Source of the DNA: Rattus norvegicus
Taxonomy: Eukaryota > Chordata > Mammalia > Rodentia > Muridae
DNA: 64,000 nucleotides
Direction of reading: 5' to 3'
Assembly: GCF_036323735.1 (NCBI RefSeq)
Contig: NC_086019.1
Coordinates: 241,049,102-241,113,101, forward strand
In this document: positions 40,732-53,658 of the stretch, in pieces
How positions within the stretch are numbered: the stretch's first letter is position 1
How the letters are laid out: each line of letters opens with the position of its first letter
Made by a program: the position numbers and the translations under genes
Notes under the pieces: model-generated
Told to the model about the DNA's origin: nothing
The model's database searches: none
Seen by the model: the letters and a program-made list of their open reading frames with translations, nothing else

Positions 40732-41123
40732 ATGTGTGTGTGTGTGTATGTGTGTTATGTGGGGTGTGTGTATGTGTGTAGTGTAGGGTGTGTGTATAGT
40801 ATAGGGTATGTGTGTGTGCATATGTAGTATGGGGTGTGTGTGGGGTGTGTGTGTGGTATGTGTGTGTGTAGTATGCTGTGTGTGTACGGTTGTATGCTCT
40901 GTGTGTAGGGTTTGTGTGTAGTATAGTATGTGTAGGGTATGTGTGTGTGTATGTAGTATGGAGGTGTGTGGGGGGTGTGTAGTATGGGGGGTATGTGTGG
41001 TGTATGTGTGTATATGTGTGTGTGTGGTATGGAATATGTGTGTAGTGTGTGTGGTATGGGGTGTGTGTGCATGTGTGTGTGCATGTGTGTGTGTGTGTGT
41101 GGTATGGGGTATGGGGGTGTATA

Positions 41124-41157
<34 letters not shown>

Positions 41158-41178
41158 CGCATGTACATATATGTAGTA
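40732..41178. repeat. (TG)n-derived variant array
   Basis: About 450 bp of gtgtgtgt broken by recurring tagtatgggg, tggtatg and tagggt variants, similar in style to the CA array at 22200. His/Thr and Cys/Val open frames are artefacts. Confidence 0.93.
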
Positions 41179-41289
41179 TGGGTATGAACTCTAAGAAGAA
41201 TTCCTGGCATAAAGCTGTGTCTGTAAAGACTGTTTTACTGATTAGAACGGGACCAATGTGAAGAGGTTGGGAAGTTGCAGGTCCAGAGT

Positions 41290-41650
41290 CTAATTACACT
41301 TTATCTCAGTTGGGCTAGCTAGTTTCAACCCCCTAAAGAGCCATGACCACCTCACCACCTCTATGCCAGAACTAACATCCGGTGACTAACAGATTTTTTA
41401 AAGCCTTTTGAAACCTATGAACTTAGCAGACCACTAACATAGACCTGTTACCGTCTTACAGGAGAGACGAGACTTTGCTGTACCTCCTGCCTCTTTGATG
41501 TTCCCACCAAGGTACATTTAAAAGCCTTGATTTGTAACCCTCTTTGTTCTGTGGCTATAAAAAGCCTTGAAACTTCCTTCACATTAGAAACATGTTTTGA
41601 GGAGACATAATGTATGTGACCCGGCCACGGTGACTCATATTGTTTCAGAA
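41290..41650 (+). repeat. candidate solo LTR
   Basis: TATA-like ggctataaaaagcc near 41560 and AATAAA at about 41650 (cagaataaatcatatc), about 90 bp apart, the promoter to poly(A) spacing of an LTR. Class not determined. Confidence 0.45.
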
Positions 41651-41654
41651 TAAA

Positions 41655-41870
41655 TCATATCTTTTATGCCTTTGAGGAGACAGCCCTTTCTTTCCATGAT
41701 AAAACTTACACATGGAGGTCAGAGGACAACCATCAGGTGCTGAGAGAGAGTCTCTCCTATTGTTTCTAATGTTTTGCTGCATACTTCCTGCTAGATGGCC
41801 TTGAGCCTCTGGGTGATGCCCCTGTCTCATCATAGGAGTGCTGGAATTACAGATGCTTGCCACTGTATCA
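41655..41870 (-). repeat. B4/RSINE-type element
   Basis: Reverse-oriented SINE: acatggaggtcagaggacaa, gagtgctggaattacagatg, cttgccactgtatcag. Confidence 0.55.
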
Positions 41871-43093
41871 GATTTTAATTGCTTGTTTTAAGCGAAAGTT
41901 TTGGTGTTCGACAGAAAAGCAAGCAAATGAACAAAAATCCACTTAATGTTCCTTCCACCGGAGAAACGCAGGAACTTTTAATGTCTGTGCCCTATATCAT
42001 CATTACCATCAGCAGTGCCCCCATCATTATACAATGTGCCTATGAATAACCCTAGAGCTTGTAAAATGAAAATCCCTCCACCCACACATCAGAGGGGCTG
42101 CATCTCTGAGCTTCGACATGGAGACCTGAAACTAGGATTGCACAACTTTAGGGTGAGATAATCTTTATTTTGCTCTTTCTCAGAGCAAGGCCTGGAAGGA
42201 AATAATGCAGTGTTGATCAGTCCTAACAGTTTATCTGGCTTCGCATGTAGTTTTGGACTTGTGTTTTAAATATGCTGCAGTTTAAGATTCTGAAAATTCT
42301 TCAAATAAAACAGACAGACTGTACAATGCGTGATATCCATTATCTTCTTGCCCAATTCTGAGCAGCTAGCCTGGGAGGGGCGCTTTTGAGCCAGGGCTGC
42401 CATCTCCTCAGGATCCAGGCATGAATCGACCCAAGTCTTAGGATGTGATCTGTGAACTCAGAGCTGGTGATGGAGCACGGATTTTGACCTACTAAATTTC
42501 CCAGACATTACTGTCTTCTTCTTTAGGTTGTTTTCTTGTTTTGAGCCGTGCCTTCCCATTGTGGGTGATAGTGCTCACCCAGGAGGAAAACGGGTAGGAA
42601 GAAAAAGAAGACGGCACTTTACTATGGGACAGAATGTGCATGAGATCTCAGAGACAAGTAACCTGAGGATGGCTGGAATTGGAGACTTTAGGACATTTAA
42701 GTAGTAGGAGAGAAAGGCGGCACTAATGGATATGAATGGCCTTTTGGAAAGATAAGTGGGCTGTCAAGACAATAAATGGAATGTTTGTGAAATACATTCT
42801 CTCTCTTTTGTGCCAATAATGCTCCTCTGGAGCAGGGACTTGGGGTACGTGCCGTTTCCTGTCTGGAAGCAAATGGACCCTGAAGAACATTCACGGCTCT
42901 TCATTTCCCAGAAGCTGGCTCCTTTAGACGGAATAAGGGAGATTTACAAAGTTCTGCATGGCCACGCCTTCTGAGTCTGTGGACTCTCACAGATTTTAGC
43001 TTAAATCATCTTCAGACAACTATGGCATGTTTGGAGTGATGTTTTCAGACCTTTTTCATTTGTGTAAATTGATATGAAATATGTCTGTACTTC

Positions 43094-43539
43094 ATTTTTT
43101 TACCATAATGTTACTTTTTATTTTTTCCCTTTTTCTATTGGATTTTTTTAAATTTACATTTCAAATGTTATTTCTTTCCCCGATTTCCTGGACATAAGCC
43201 CCCCTCCCCTCCCCCTCCCCTTCTTCTATAAGGGTGTTCCCCTCCCCATTCACCCCTCCTTCCTGCCCCCCAACATTCCATTCCCCTACACTGGGGGTCC
43301 AACCTTGGCAGGACTAAGGGCTTCACCTTCCATTGGTGCCCAACAAGGCCTTCCTCTGCTACATATGCAGCTGGAGCCATGGGTCAGTCTTTGGGTAATG
43401 GTTTAGTCCCTGGGAGCTCTGGTTGGTTGGTATTGTTGTTTTTATGGGGTTGCAGGCCCTTCAGCTCCTTCAATCCTTTCTCTAACTCCTCCAACAGGGT
43501 TCCTGATCTCAGTTCAGTGGTTTGCTGCTAGCATTCACT
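43094..43539 (-). mobile_element. LINE-1 3' UTR copy 4
   Basis: Reverse-oriented L1 tail related to copies 1 and 3: aaatttacatttcaaatgtt, C/T tract at 43200-43260, tggagccatgggtcagtctt, ttctctaactcctccaacag. Target duplications TCTGTACTTC at 43084-43093 and 43540-43549. Confidence 0.88.
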
Positions 43540-43596
43540 TCTGTACTTCTAAAAGCATTAGGAGGAAAGACAAAGAAGAAAAAGTCTCCTGTGTGG

Positions 43597-43815
43597 CTGG
43601 AGAGAGAGCTCAGTTGGTAAAGTGCTTGCCTGAGTTAGATTCTCTAAATCCACATTAAAACCAAACCAAAGCAAACACAGAGGCCTGTGCTACACAATTG
43701 TAATCCTAGCACTAGGGAGGCAGAGTTGGGTAGATAAATGGGATTGGTGGTCAACCAGCCTACTCTACTTGAACTTCAAAACAATAAGAGACCCTGCATC
43801 AAAAATAAGAAATGA
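43597..43815 (+). repeat. B4-type SINE
   Basis: tggctggagagagagctcag, cttgcctgagttagattctc, then a B1-like half (gtaatcctagcactagggag). A (CA)n follows at 43871-43900. Confidence 0.65.
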
Positions 43816-43994
43816 AAAAAGGTAGATAGCATATTAGCAACAACTTCTGAATATTCTTTGGGACACTTATACACACACACACACACATACACACACACAA
43901 TACACATATGTGCACACTCACACATGCACACACATGAAATCCCATTGAGCCTGATAATAGTTAAGCTTTACTTGTATTAACATCACTCACATTG

Positions 43995-44105
43995 GCGACA
44001 ATCCTATATATGAGGTATTTAACTATCCTTTTGAATGATGACAACTTGGAGATACAGAGACTTAACTCAGCTTGCCCAGGGCTACACAAAAATGGTAACA
44101 CAGAA
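43995..44105 (+). repeat. MIR fragment
   Basis: ctatatatgaggtatttaac, acttggagatacagagactt, aactcagcttgcccagggct follow the MIR core order. Confidence 0.5.
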
Positions 44106-44329
44106 AAAAAAAAAAGGAATTTCAGCATTAGGTCTGTGATTTCAACCATCCCAGAATGTAGTCTTATTTCTTCTGATCATTAACATATACATAATTAACT
44201 TATAGGCAACATCCAATAGCTGGACTTTTCCATACTACAAATTAGAGTATTTTGAACTACCTAGCATTTCCTTGATGTAAATAACAACTTTCCTTTGTTT
44301 AGCATACCAGAACCTTCCACCAGGAACAC

Positions 44330-44600
44330 TGAACACACATATGGTTATAGATTAGACGGGACAATTTCTTAAGGCGCTAATGAAAACTGATGCTATCCAT
44401 GAAGCAGCTTACGAACCTAATCCACATGGCCCCGTTTAGTTCTTTTTTACAATAACCCCGGGAGAGGGTTGCTATTATTGTTCCTGTCTTGCTGATAAGG
44501 AAACTGAGCCTCTCAGAGGTAAAGGTATCCTCTCAAGATAACAGTCAGCATGAGGCAAAGCCCAGACCCAAACTCCACTCCGCCTCTGTCCTGCTGTGCA
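44330..44600 (+). repeat. MIR SINE
   Basis: acaataaccccgggagaggg, ttgctgataaggaaactgag, cctctcagaggtaaaggtat: a clear MIR core. Confidence 0.7.
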
Positions 44601-45213
44601 TTCCAGTCACAGTAGAGATGCATCCATTGCATCTCAGTGGGCTTTATTCATTCCTTGGTGTAGTGCCAGGGAAATATTAGTGATCCCCCAAAAAACAGAC
44701 AGGAGCCAATCTGATGCAACTCACAGCAGGGCTTTTATTCTATTCGAGCTAGCTTGGACCTCTCCAATGTGTCACTGTCACGCAGGATGGCTTTGGTGAT
44801 GGGGGAGCCCCAAATGTCTAGCAAGGCAAGGCTTTAGAGTAAGCAGCAAGCTGGGAGCACGCTGCTGTAATAGCTTCATAATTTCTTGATCATGTCTCAC
44901 TATCTTCTCTAAAGCACAGCTAGACCACCGATGTTCCGCATTCATATCCCTGACTTGTACCTTGATTTTTTTTTTTAAATCTAAGTCAATTGGACCAGTT
45001 ATTGTCCTGCTATAACACAACACTGGCATTACTAACTCTGGCCATCCAAATGCTATCACTGATGAATAATCAGTGCTTAAAATGCTTCTGTTTTTGTGAC
45101 ACTATTCTTGGTGAGACGAGAAAAGCCATGTACTCACTCCAGGTAGGGAACAGAAGTCATAGTGGACACCTCTGAAATCCAAACTCCATGAACGATGTGC
45201 TCATTGGGATCGA

Positions 45214-45600
45214 TTCAGGTGTGTTTCCCGTTGCTGTGGCAATTACCATGACCAAAAGCAAATTGGTGGAGGAAAGGGTTTATTCTGTCTTACAACCCCC
45301 AGGTCACACTTCTCTGAGGGAAGTAAGAGCAAGAATTCAAGGCAGGAACTGAAGCAGATACCGTGGAGAGAGATTACTAACTGGCTTGTTTATTATGGCT
45401 GGCTTAGTTTGCTTTCTTAAATAACTCAAGCTCTTTGCTGTGGTGCAATATTGCCCATAACGAGCTAGGCTTTCCCACAGTAATCATCTATTAAGAAAAT
45501 AGTGCACAGACACACCCACAGACACACCCACAGGCCAATCAGAAGGAGGCAATGCCTCAGTTGAGGCTCCTCCTTCCCAGGAGACTCTGGTTTGTGACAA
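45214..45600 (+). repeat. rodent interspersed repeat (gttgctgtggcaattaccatg family)
   Basis: tttcccgttgctgtggcaat, ggaggaaagggtttattctg, gcaggaactgaagcagatac and, near the end, caggccaatcagaaggaggc, tcagttgaggctcctccttc. The same family recurs at 62870-63350. I cannot name its class with certainty. Confidence 0.6.
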
Positions 45601-45690
45601 AATCAAACAAACAAACAAACAAAACAAAAAACAAAAAACAAAAACAATCAACCAACCAACCAAACAAACAAACAAAAACCAAACCAACAT
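45600..45690. repeat. (AAAC)n / (ACCA)n tract
   Basis: acaaacaaacaaac units grading into accaaccaacc. Confidence 0.9.
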
Positions 45691-47619
45691 AGGATTTCTT
45701 ACAGGAACACGGAAGAGGGGTTACTTACAGTAATTGAAGTGGTTCAAACACAACTGAAAGACCAAGTGTGGATTCATGAGATCTGGAAACCGGGAGTGTG
45801 CCACACACCTGCAGACAGTGTCTTAACTAGTGTCTTTTCCAGGCATCTTGGCTGGTCTAGCCCTGACAGGCAGCTCAGCGGTCAGTCTCTATGGCTTAAA
45901 TATGCTTCCAAAGGGAAGGGGCAAGTGAATCTGTTCAATTTCCAAAATTTCCGGAAGCTATTGAGCTATTTCCTGAGCTTAAGATGCTCCCCTGCAGGAT
46001 AGAAAGTTTCACCTCCTCTCAGAACTGCTGTTCTCAATCGGTGGGTTGCAACCACACTTTGGGCAGTTGCATATCAGATATCCTGCATGTTAAATATTTA
46101 CATTATAATTCATAGCAGTAGCAAAATTATAGTTATTAAGTAGCAACAATATAACTTTATGGTTTTTCGGTAGAAGGAAAGATACCTTGGAGGATTGGAG
46201 CCAAGGGACGCCACAAAGTCACACTATGCAACCATGGAAGGGGGGAAAAAAGCAGGCTGCAAAGGTGCTGCCTTTTTTGTAAAGGGATACAGCGTATGTG
46301 CACAGGAAGACTAAGCCAAATCGTGGAGATAGTAGAAATATGTCTCATGTTGGCAGTTGGTGATGATGAGGTTGCTGGTCGCTGGGTTATGGAAGTTGGG
46401 CTTGGGGGTGGGGTGGGGTTTTCCAACAGTTGGCGGTCACAGCATTAGGAAGGCTAAGAACTGCTGGCTGTCTGAGACCAGTCTGCTGTTTCACCTCCCC
46501 CTAACATCCTGTATCTTAGCAAGCTTCCTGCCAGGGCTTTACTCTCGGAGGAAATTGCTGCACAGTCGCCTCTCTCTCAGAGCAACTCCCCTGACAGACA
46601 CAGACACAGTGGGAGGCAACGTTTTTTGCCAGTAGTCTAAGAAAGCCAGATGAAGTAGAATCTTCTGTGAGTTGTCCTGGTCCTTCCAGGAGGACTTTGC
46701 TTCCCGCCACGGCGCCTGATTGCACAGAACAGACAGAAGTCCACCGTATTCCCACTGTCTACCACCCAGTGGCAGAGCGTGCGTTCACGGACCAGCACCC
46801 GGCCAGTTAGGTTCAGCTGAGTGAGTAAAAAGCAGGCACAGCTGTGGGTAATGAGCAGTGGTCAGATTAACAATGGACCAAGGTGATTGTGTAGGGTTGG
46901 ACAGCATTCCATGTGAGACCTTAGCTCAGGTTTTAAGGAAAGGTTAGGTCGCTGGGTTTCAATGCCCTGATCTAGTTTCCAATGTGAATTTCAGTCTACA
47001 TCAGCTTTACTCTCATCAGTTTTGAACTGATAGGGCCCATGACCTCACAGCTGTTTAAACTGACATCACAACCATGTCTAGACCAGACATTACAAAGACA
47101 GCCAGAAATGTTACAGTGTAACTGAAAATAAGAGTCTTCGCTTACTGAGCAGTAATCTTCTTGGCTTTGTCCTTACAAACCAGCTCATCTCAAGCAAGAT
47201 CTCTGAGCAGGCTTTTCCCTTTTCTTGCTATTGTCTTTCGTTACTTTGTTTTCTGCATTTTGAGATAGGATTTTCTGATATATCTCTGGCTAGCTTTAAA
47301 TTTGATTTTCCTTCTGCTACAGCCTTCTTAAAGGAGAAAAAGAAATAGGTGCTACATAGCTATTACTGTTAATATGCACCAAATGTAGCAAAATACCATC
47401 TTGTACTTTAAAAGCTTAAACCCAGGAGCATTAAGTACAGCTGAGTTCTCCAGCTGTCAGAGTTCTACTTGGTTTATCCATGGCCATTTTCCCATGATGC
47501 CCTGAGCTCAGGGATCCTGGGTGAGCCCGGGGATCATTGGTGAGTACCACCACTCACTCTTCTGGCTTGAGCATCAGTGTTGGTATCTGAAAAGTAGACT
47601 GGTCATAAAACTGGTGCTG

Positions 47620-47725
47620 AGCCTGGTGATCTATGCCTGCCATCTCAGCACCCAGATGGGTAAAGACAAGAGGAGGTGAGTTCAAGGTCAACCCGGACCA
47701 CATAGTGTCTCACAAGAACTAAAAC
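47620..47725 (+). repeat. B1 SINE
   Basis: gctgagcctggtgatctatg, ctgccatctcagcacccaga, gaggtgagttcaaggtcaac. Confidence 0.75.
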
Positions 47726-49437
47726 AAAAACAATACAGCAAATGAATTAACAACTTAAGGGATCTAATCATAAACCACACAGAAAACTGTCTACAAACAC
47801 AGATACCAACAATGCCTCTGATCCCTGTGCCTGTGTGCTGCTCTGGGCATAAACATGTGACTGGTTTGCACCATCCTATACCAGATTAAGAGCCTAGTCA
47901 ACTTGAGATTTACCTGCGAAATAAAGACCATTAAATGTTGGGGAAACACTAATTCCTGGTGAGAACTTTCTTCCAAATGATCAGATTTCCAATGCATAAG
48001 GATATGGCTGTAACAATTTTCATCATCTTATCAGGTATAACGGCTCCTGGAAGCAGAGCGAAACCAGTAAGATCAAAGGGACTCTCTGGACTCAGGAATA
48101 GACTAAGCCTGCCTTCATGAAGAGAGAGAATATCTTGGATGGGATAATTCTCTGACCTGGATGCTCCTTGCAACCCCTAACTCTCTAATACCTTGGGTTT
48201 AGAGCTGTATTCGATGTATGATATAGTCACATATGTCACATATGTTTGTTGGCATGATTGTCAATTTTCATAGACATATACTATGATATGCATAGTCATA
48301 CATTTGTCATAATTTCATAGACACACCAGAAATCCAGAGAGTCCAGGAAACATTTGGATTTTCCCTTGACTGGATCTTAGCTCCTTTCAGTCTCCATTCA
48401 CCTGTGGCCCAAGAGATCTTTAGGGTTCTTCCTCTTGGTATAATCTCATTAATTTGTGTAAGAACTAAATAGAATATTCCTCGTTATACTCTTACAACCC
48501 TAGCACATGCTCCAGGCTCAGAAAATTATACCCTTTGCCATAGAACCTTGGGCATACTACTTTAATTAAATTCATAAAATAAATATAAAATATAATGAAT
48601 GTAATAAAGAAACATGAATTTAATTATATATTAAATGGTCTGCATGCCTAATATTTATCTGGGTTATTTTATAAAAAAAATAAAAATAAATATTTCAATA
48701 TAAAAATGAAGAGTGTATAGGATGAAATTTTGCATTTTTTAAGTTATTAAATAGAAAACTGGTGACGAACATCTCCTTATTCATCTACAGATAGTCTCAT
48801 TCTATACCTCTGAGAAGATAATCGAACACTGCTTTTCCACTATCCAATATCCTATGTAAATTTTGAGTAGCATTACCCATGAGCTTTTGAATATGGCTTG
48901 AATTTAATCTAATGTTGATGACCCTTGGCTCATAATTCTGACTATTAAAGGGACACAGTTGAGTTTAGGCAATAAAAGAATCATAAGTTGCCAGAGTGGG
49001 CGTGGTTAACCATTAGTAACCATTGGGAGATAAGACAGCCTTCCTATCCCCCCACCTAAGCTATCTACATGAAGGAGCTGTTGATTAACACAGGAAATCT
49101 CACACATCTTCAGAAGCCTAGTCCCCCTCGGAGTTCTCTGTGCAACATGAGCATAGACATTTTCCATATAATCACACTGGAAAATTACTTGGAAACACAC
49201 TATTCAAATCTTAGGTATGCCCCAAACACAAATGTTTGCACTATGATATCCAGAGATATTCAGGCGGTGCTGTTTGCTATAGACAGATATCATAACCAGT
49301 TGCAGAATGGACAGACAGTGCTTAAGACATTGATGAAACGGATACTGCAGAGCAGTGAGACTGACGAGTCTGTTTTAGCTACAGAAAAAAAGCATAGACA
49401 AGGTGCACAAACAAGTTACAGAGCAAAGAAGCTGGAC

Positions 49438-49550
49438 ACAAATGATACATAAATATAATTCCACACAAAATGGTACATGAATATAATTCCACACAAAATG
49501 GTACATGAATATAATTCCACACAAAATGGTACGTGAGTATAATTCCACTT
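49438..49550. repeat. 28-bp tandem repeat, four copies
   Basis: Unit made of aaaatggtacatgaatataa and then ttccacac, nearly identical through three copies with changes in the first and last. Confidence 0.95.
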
Positions 49551-49561
49551 GTATAAATTAG

Positions 49562-49640
49562 CTTCTCAGTGCTAGCCGTCAAATCCAGGGCCTTAGACCT
49601 GGTAGGCAAACTCTCCACCGCTGGGCTATACCCCTTGTTT
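49562..49640 (-). repeat. older ID-type SINE
   Basis: Reverse ID: caaatccagggccttagacc, tggtaggcaaactctccacc, gctgggctatacccc. Confidence 0.7.
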
Positions 49641-49683
49641 CCCATTTTTAAAAATGTTACTTCATCTGAAAATGGTAAACTAG

Positions 49684-49777
49684 GGGTTGGGGATTTAGCT
49701 CAGTGGTAGAGCACTTCCCTAACAAACGCAAGGCCCTGGGTTCAGTCCCCAGCTCCAAAAAAAAAAAAAAAAAAAAG
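49684..49777 (+). repeat. ID element (BC1-derived), rat-type
   Basis: Near-consensus ID: gggttggggatttagctcag, tggtagagcacttccctaac, ctgggttcagtccccagctc, then about 19 A. Target duplications AAAATGGTAAACTAG at 49669-49683 and 49778-49792 (15 of 15). ID elements of this quality are far more abundant in rat than mouse. Confidence 0.96.
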
Positions 49778-50315
49778 AAAATGGTAAACTAGTGGTGTTG
49801 GACTTTGAGTAGTAAATCTTCAGATCTCCCTTGAAGACGAATTCCTTCTTTTTTAAAGGGGTGACTTTTTAAAGGGAATTTTGTAGATGTTGGAAATTTC
49901 CTCTTTCCTGAGTATATTTTCCATGAGATTCATTCACTTTATGATAATTAATTGAACATATGATCTGTAGAAGTCTGTGGTCTTTATATTACAAATACCC
50001 TCTTTCCCCCCTTCTTGCCCCTGTCTCCTGTTTAGTACAAGGGGATTTAAGCTTGCAATCAGTTCACTGGTGTTTTCTAGGAGTCGCTTCCCCGAGTACT
50101 CTTTCCTGATTCCCACTACCACCCACTCACCCTCCTTGCACAGAATCCCCACCCTCAGTCTTGTCTTCCTCTTGCTTCTGCAGGTGGAGATGACTGTTTC
50201 CACCTATGGTTATGCAAGGCCTTGGCCACATCAGAGCATGCTTCTTCTCAACCGTGAGTCATACGAGCCTTTGTGGCATCCACATTATTTGAGAAATACA
50301 ACAGGAAAAACTGGG

Positions 50316-50319
<4 letters not shown>

Positions 50320-50368
<49 letters not shown>
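50320..50368. repeat. (TC)n microsatellite
   Basis: About 23 tc units. Confidence 0.95.
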
Positions 50369-50369
<1 letters not shown>

Positions 50370-52127
50370 AAAAAAAAAAGCCCTCAATAATAATAATTAA
50401 GAGTGACTTTCAAGTGGCAGGAACAGCTCTGCTAAGGGCGTGGAGTTAAAAGTCTGTCCTTGAGGGATATTATAGATCTCTTTGACAGTGTCCTTGAAAT
50501 TCATGTTATCCATTTTAGAAATATAAAATGATTACTAATGCAGTAGACATTTCACCTATTGTTTTGGCTGTAATCCTGAAAAATATGAATTTGGAGACTT
50601 CCCCCACTCCCAAACTGTCAAAAAAATAAAAATAAAAATAAAAATCAAGAATCAGAGCAAAAGAAAAAAAAAAAAAAAGGAGAAAAGACTTCTCAAATTC
50701 CTTTCCGCCTCCGACGCAGGTACGGGCGTGGAGGCTGGTGCCTATGCCTGTTTCATTCTAGCGGCCATTTCCAGTTTCTAAAAACAGTAGGCAAAAGTTC
50801 TAAGAAATGTGAAAGATTTTTTTGTTTGTTTTTTTTTTAATCTTTGTTTGTTTTACTAGTTTTAGGCTACTAAGTCACTAGCTTTAGAAATGCTGGCAGA
50901 TGATAGAATAACACTTGTGTTTCAAAAGACTATGCCACCCAGGAATCTGAGCTTGCGTAACTCTTCCCCATCTTGACCAAAGCTCGGAAGGGAGATGTCT
51001 TGACGGACTTGTAGACCTGTCCGTAACATAGGTGGCTGTGTTACAGAGACCGAACAGGCACACACACCCTTACTCTGTAAAGAAATATCGTCTTTGCTCT
51101 CTGCGTCTACATAAACATATTTGAAAGAAATAACCATGGGGCAAAGGCAGTGGTGCTCCAGATCGAAAGACAGAAATGAAAAGCACCAAGAGAAAATTGC
51201 TTTCAAAGGCAGGGTTCCATGTTGGAAAAACTAATTGTAGTGACTCATCCTGACGATGGTGGTGCATCTTCCCCAAACCAGTTTTGTAGCACAGTCCCAG
51301 CCGGCGAGTTTGGGAGCTCTGTCCATCATTTCTATCCCTCACAACTATTGATCTTGACTAATACTCCTAAGAAGCAATGACTCCTTACTTAAAAATGCCT
51401 ATCCCGAACCACTTCCTGTCCTCTGTTATGCTTAGGTGTCAGATGCCTTTCAACCTGTCAAAGCCAGGTGTAAGATACCTGCTGCCTTCGGGCTTAAAAA
51501 ACAGGAAGTGAGTGTATGCATCACCCACAGTCTGGACCTGGAGTAAAATGTCCTCATGAGCAACTTCTGAAGATCCCTGTTAGATCCCTGGATTTTGGAT
51601 TTCTAGAATCCTGAGGAGAGTCTGTCATAATCTACACAAAGAAACCCAGCTTTCAAAGGACATAGAGGAGTCTGACCATTTGTTGATTGATTACAGCAGC
51701 AATGCCTCCCATAAAGCCATTTCTCTATACCTGAAAGATAATTTTTGTTCATCGACTTGCACAAGAATGCACATTAATTAAATAGTTATCTGTGTAGCGA
51801 TATCCTCTCTGTACACTTTAGTACTGAAACTCCTAAAAATTTGTATTTGAAGGATTCTCTCTCTTAAGCTAATATTGGTTTAATCATTAATATTAGTTTT
51901 CACCTCTATAAATATTTCATAACATCCTTACCACAATTTTTTTTCCTCAGAATTTTCCAAGGTGACTTTCATATACTGTATCCTGGTAACTCTAAGATGA
52001 GATAACTTATCTCTCTATCTCTGTATTGCACATTAATTTAATGTTACACTTCGGTCTCTCTCGACTATTAGAATAATGAGTCCTACCATCATCTTCAGGT
52101 TTGCTGCCCTATTAAAAAAGAGAGAAG

Positions 52128-52330
52128 GGGACAGGGGACAGATGGCTTGGGGGCTTAGAGCACTTGCTGATTTTACAGAGCTGCTGGTTTGATCTTCAGA
52201 AGCCACATGTGGAACTTCACTTCCAGTGGCTCTCACGCCCTCTCCGGTTTCTCCAGGCACCAAGTGCATATGTGGTACGTACACACACATAGGAAAACTA
52301 CAAAATAAAACAAATGGATCTTTTGAAAAA
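52128..52330 (+). repeat. B2/B3-type SINE
   Basis: gggacagatggcttgggggc, ttagagcacttgctgatttt, ccagtggctctcacgccctc and an A-rich end. Confidence 0.65.
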
Positions 52331-52436
52331 TGAATGAGAGCAGGATGTCCCCATGAAGGCACTTACACTACTCTTACTCTTTCTCCGTAAAACATGCTGT
52401 CTATAAGATTTTGTTTTAAATGAATCACACTTATGG

Positions 52437-52634
52437 AAGATTTATTTTATGTGTATGTGTCTATAAGAACATGTGCAGGAGAGGGCAGAGCCCACAGAGG
52501 ACACAGAAACGTGTTGGATCCCCTGGAGCTGGAGCTGTAGATGGCTGTGACCACTTAAGGTGCAAAGAACTAAACTCAGGTCCTCTGCAAGAGAAGCAAG
52601 AACTCTTAGCCACAGAACCATTTCTCTGGCCTCA
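52437..52634 (-). repeat. B3 SINE
   Basis: Reverse B3: gatttattttatgtgtatgt, ggatcccctggagctggagc, actcaggtcctctgcaagag, catttctctggcc. Confidence 0.8.
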
Positions 52635-52759
52635 ATATGTACCATTTTAACTGAACGATAAAGCAACACTTTTTTATCACAGAGAATGTGTTGTTTATAG
52701 CTGTGTGCCACTTCTTGTTTCCCTGAGTTCTTGTTTTTATATTGTTAAAGTGTACTTTA

Positions 52760-52885
52760 TTTACATGTTTTGGAGAATGGGGGAGGCAGATTCTAGATAT
52801 GAGGTTCAGGCAGCTAGCCTTAGACTCAACCTTCCTGCCTCAGCCTCAGAGCGCTGGGATTACAGAATCATGCTGACACATCTAG
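52760..52885 (-). repeat. B1 SINE
   Basis: Reverse B1: gccttagactcaaccttcct, gcctcagcctcagagcgctg, ggattacagaatcatgctga. Confidence 0.75.
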
Positions 52886-53100
52886 CTCTTCATTGTCTGT
52901 TTTCTCACTATGTAGCACGCAGCTACCTGTCAGCATATAAGTACCTGTGCTGGGTTGAGAACATAGCCCAACTGAAAGAATGCTTGTTCAGTATACACAA
53001 AACCTTGGGTTCCATTGGAATTAACGTAAGCTAAGCATGGTGGTTCATGCTTAAAATCTTAGCATTTTGGAGGAAAATCAAAAATCAAAATCATCCTAGG

Positions 53101-53102
<2 letters not shown>

Positions 53103-53180
<78 letters not shown>
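53103..53180. repeat. (TC)n(TG)n compound microsatellite
   Basis: About 18 tc units followed directly by about 21 tg units, ending in gcgcgc. Confidence 0.97.
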
Positions 53181-53187
<7 letters not shown>

Positions 53188-53368
53188 TGCCTGTATGTGT
53201 ATCTGTGTGCCACCTGCATGCATGGTGCCCAAAGAGGCCAGAAGAGGGTGCCAGATTACCTGGATTGGAGATGGAATGTAAACCACCATGTGGGAGCTGG
53301 GGATTAAACCTGTGTCCTCTTCAAGGACCAGTAGTCCTCTTAACTGCTGAACCATTTCTCCAGCCCCA
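53181..53368 (-). repeat. B3 SINE
   Basis: Reverse B3: tgtgccacctgcatgcatgg, aaagaggccagaagagggtg, ctgaaccatttctccagccc. Confidence 0.8.
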
Positions 53369-53437
53369 AATGAGATCCTGTCTTAAAACAAAAACCAAAC
53401 AACAAAAGCCTCAGATGCTAAGAACCCTAAAGCTGCT

Positions 53438-53574
53438 GCTGCTTCTTCTTCCTCTTCCTCTTCCACTTCTTCTACTTCTTCTACTTCTTCTACTTCTTCT
53501 ACTTCTTCTACTTCTTCTACTTCTTCTACTTCTTCTACTTCTTCTACTTCTACTTCTTCTTCTTCTTCTACTTC

Positions 53575-53606
<32 letters not shown>

Positions 53607-53622
53607 CTTCTTCTTCTTCTTC

Positions 53623-53655
<33 letters not shown>
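53438..53655. repeat. (TTCTAC)n / (TTC)n / (TC)n compound repeat
   Basis: tacttcttc units, then pure ttc, then tc. Leu-rich (plus) and Arg/Ser-rich (minus) open frames are artefacts. Confidence 0.97.

Positions 53656-53658
<3 letters not shown>

Noticed and set aside
49684..49760. tRNA gene suggested by A/B-box-like sequence
   Set aside because: This is an ID SINE: tRNA-derived but without a cloverleaf acceptor stem, with A-tail and target duplication.
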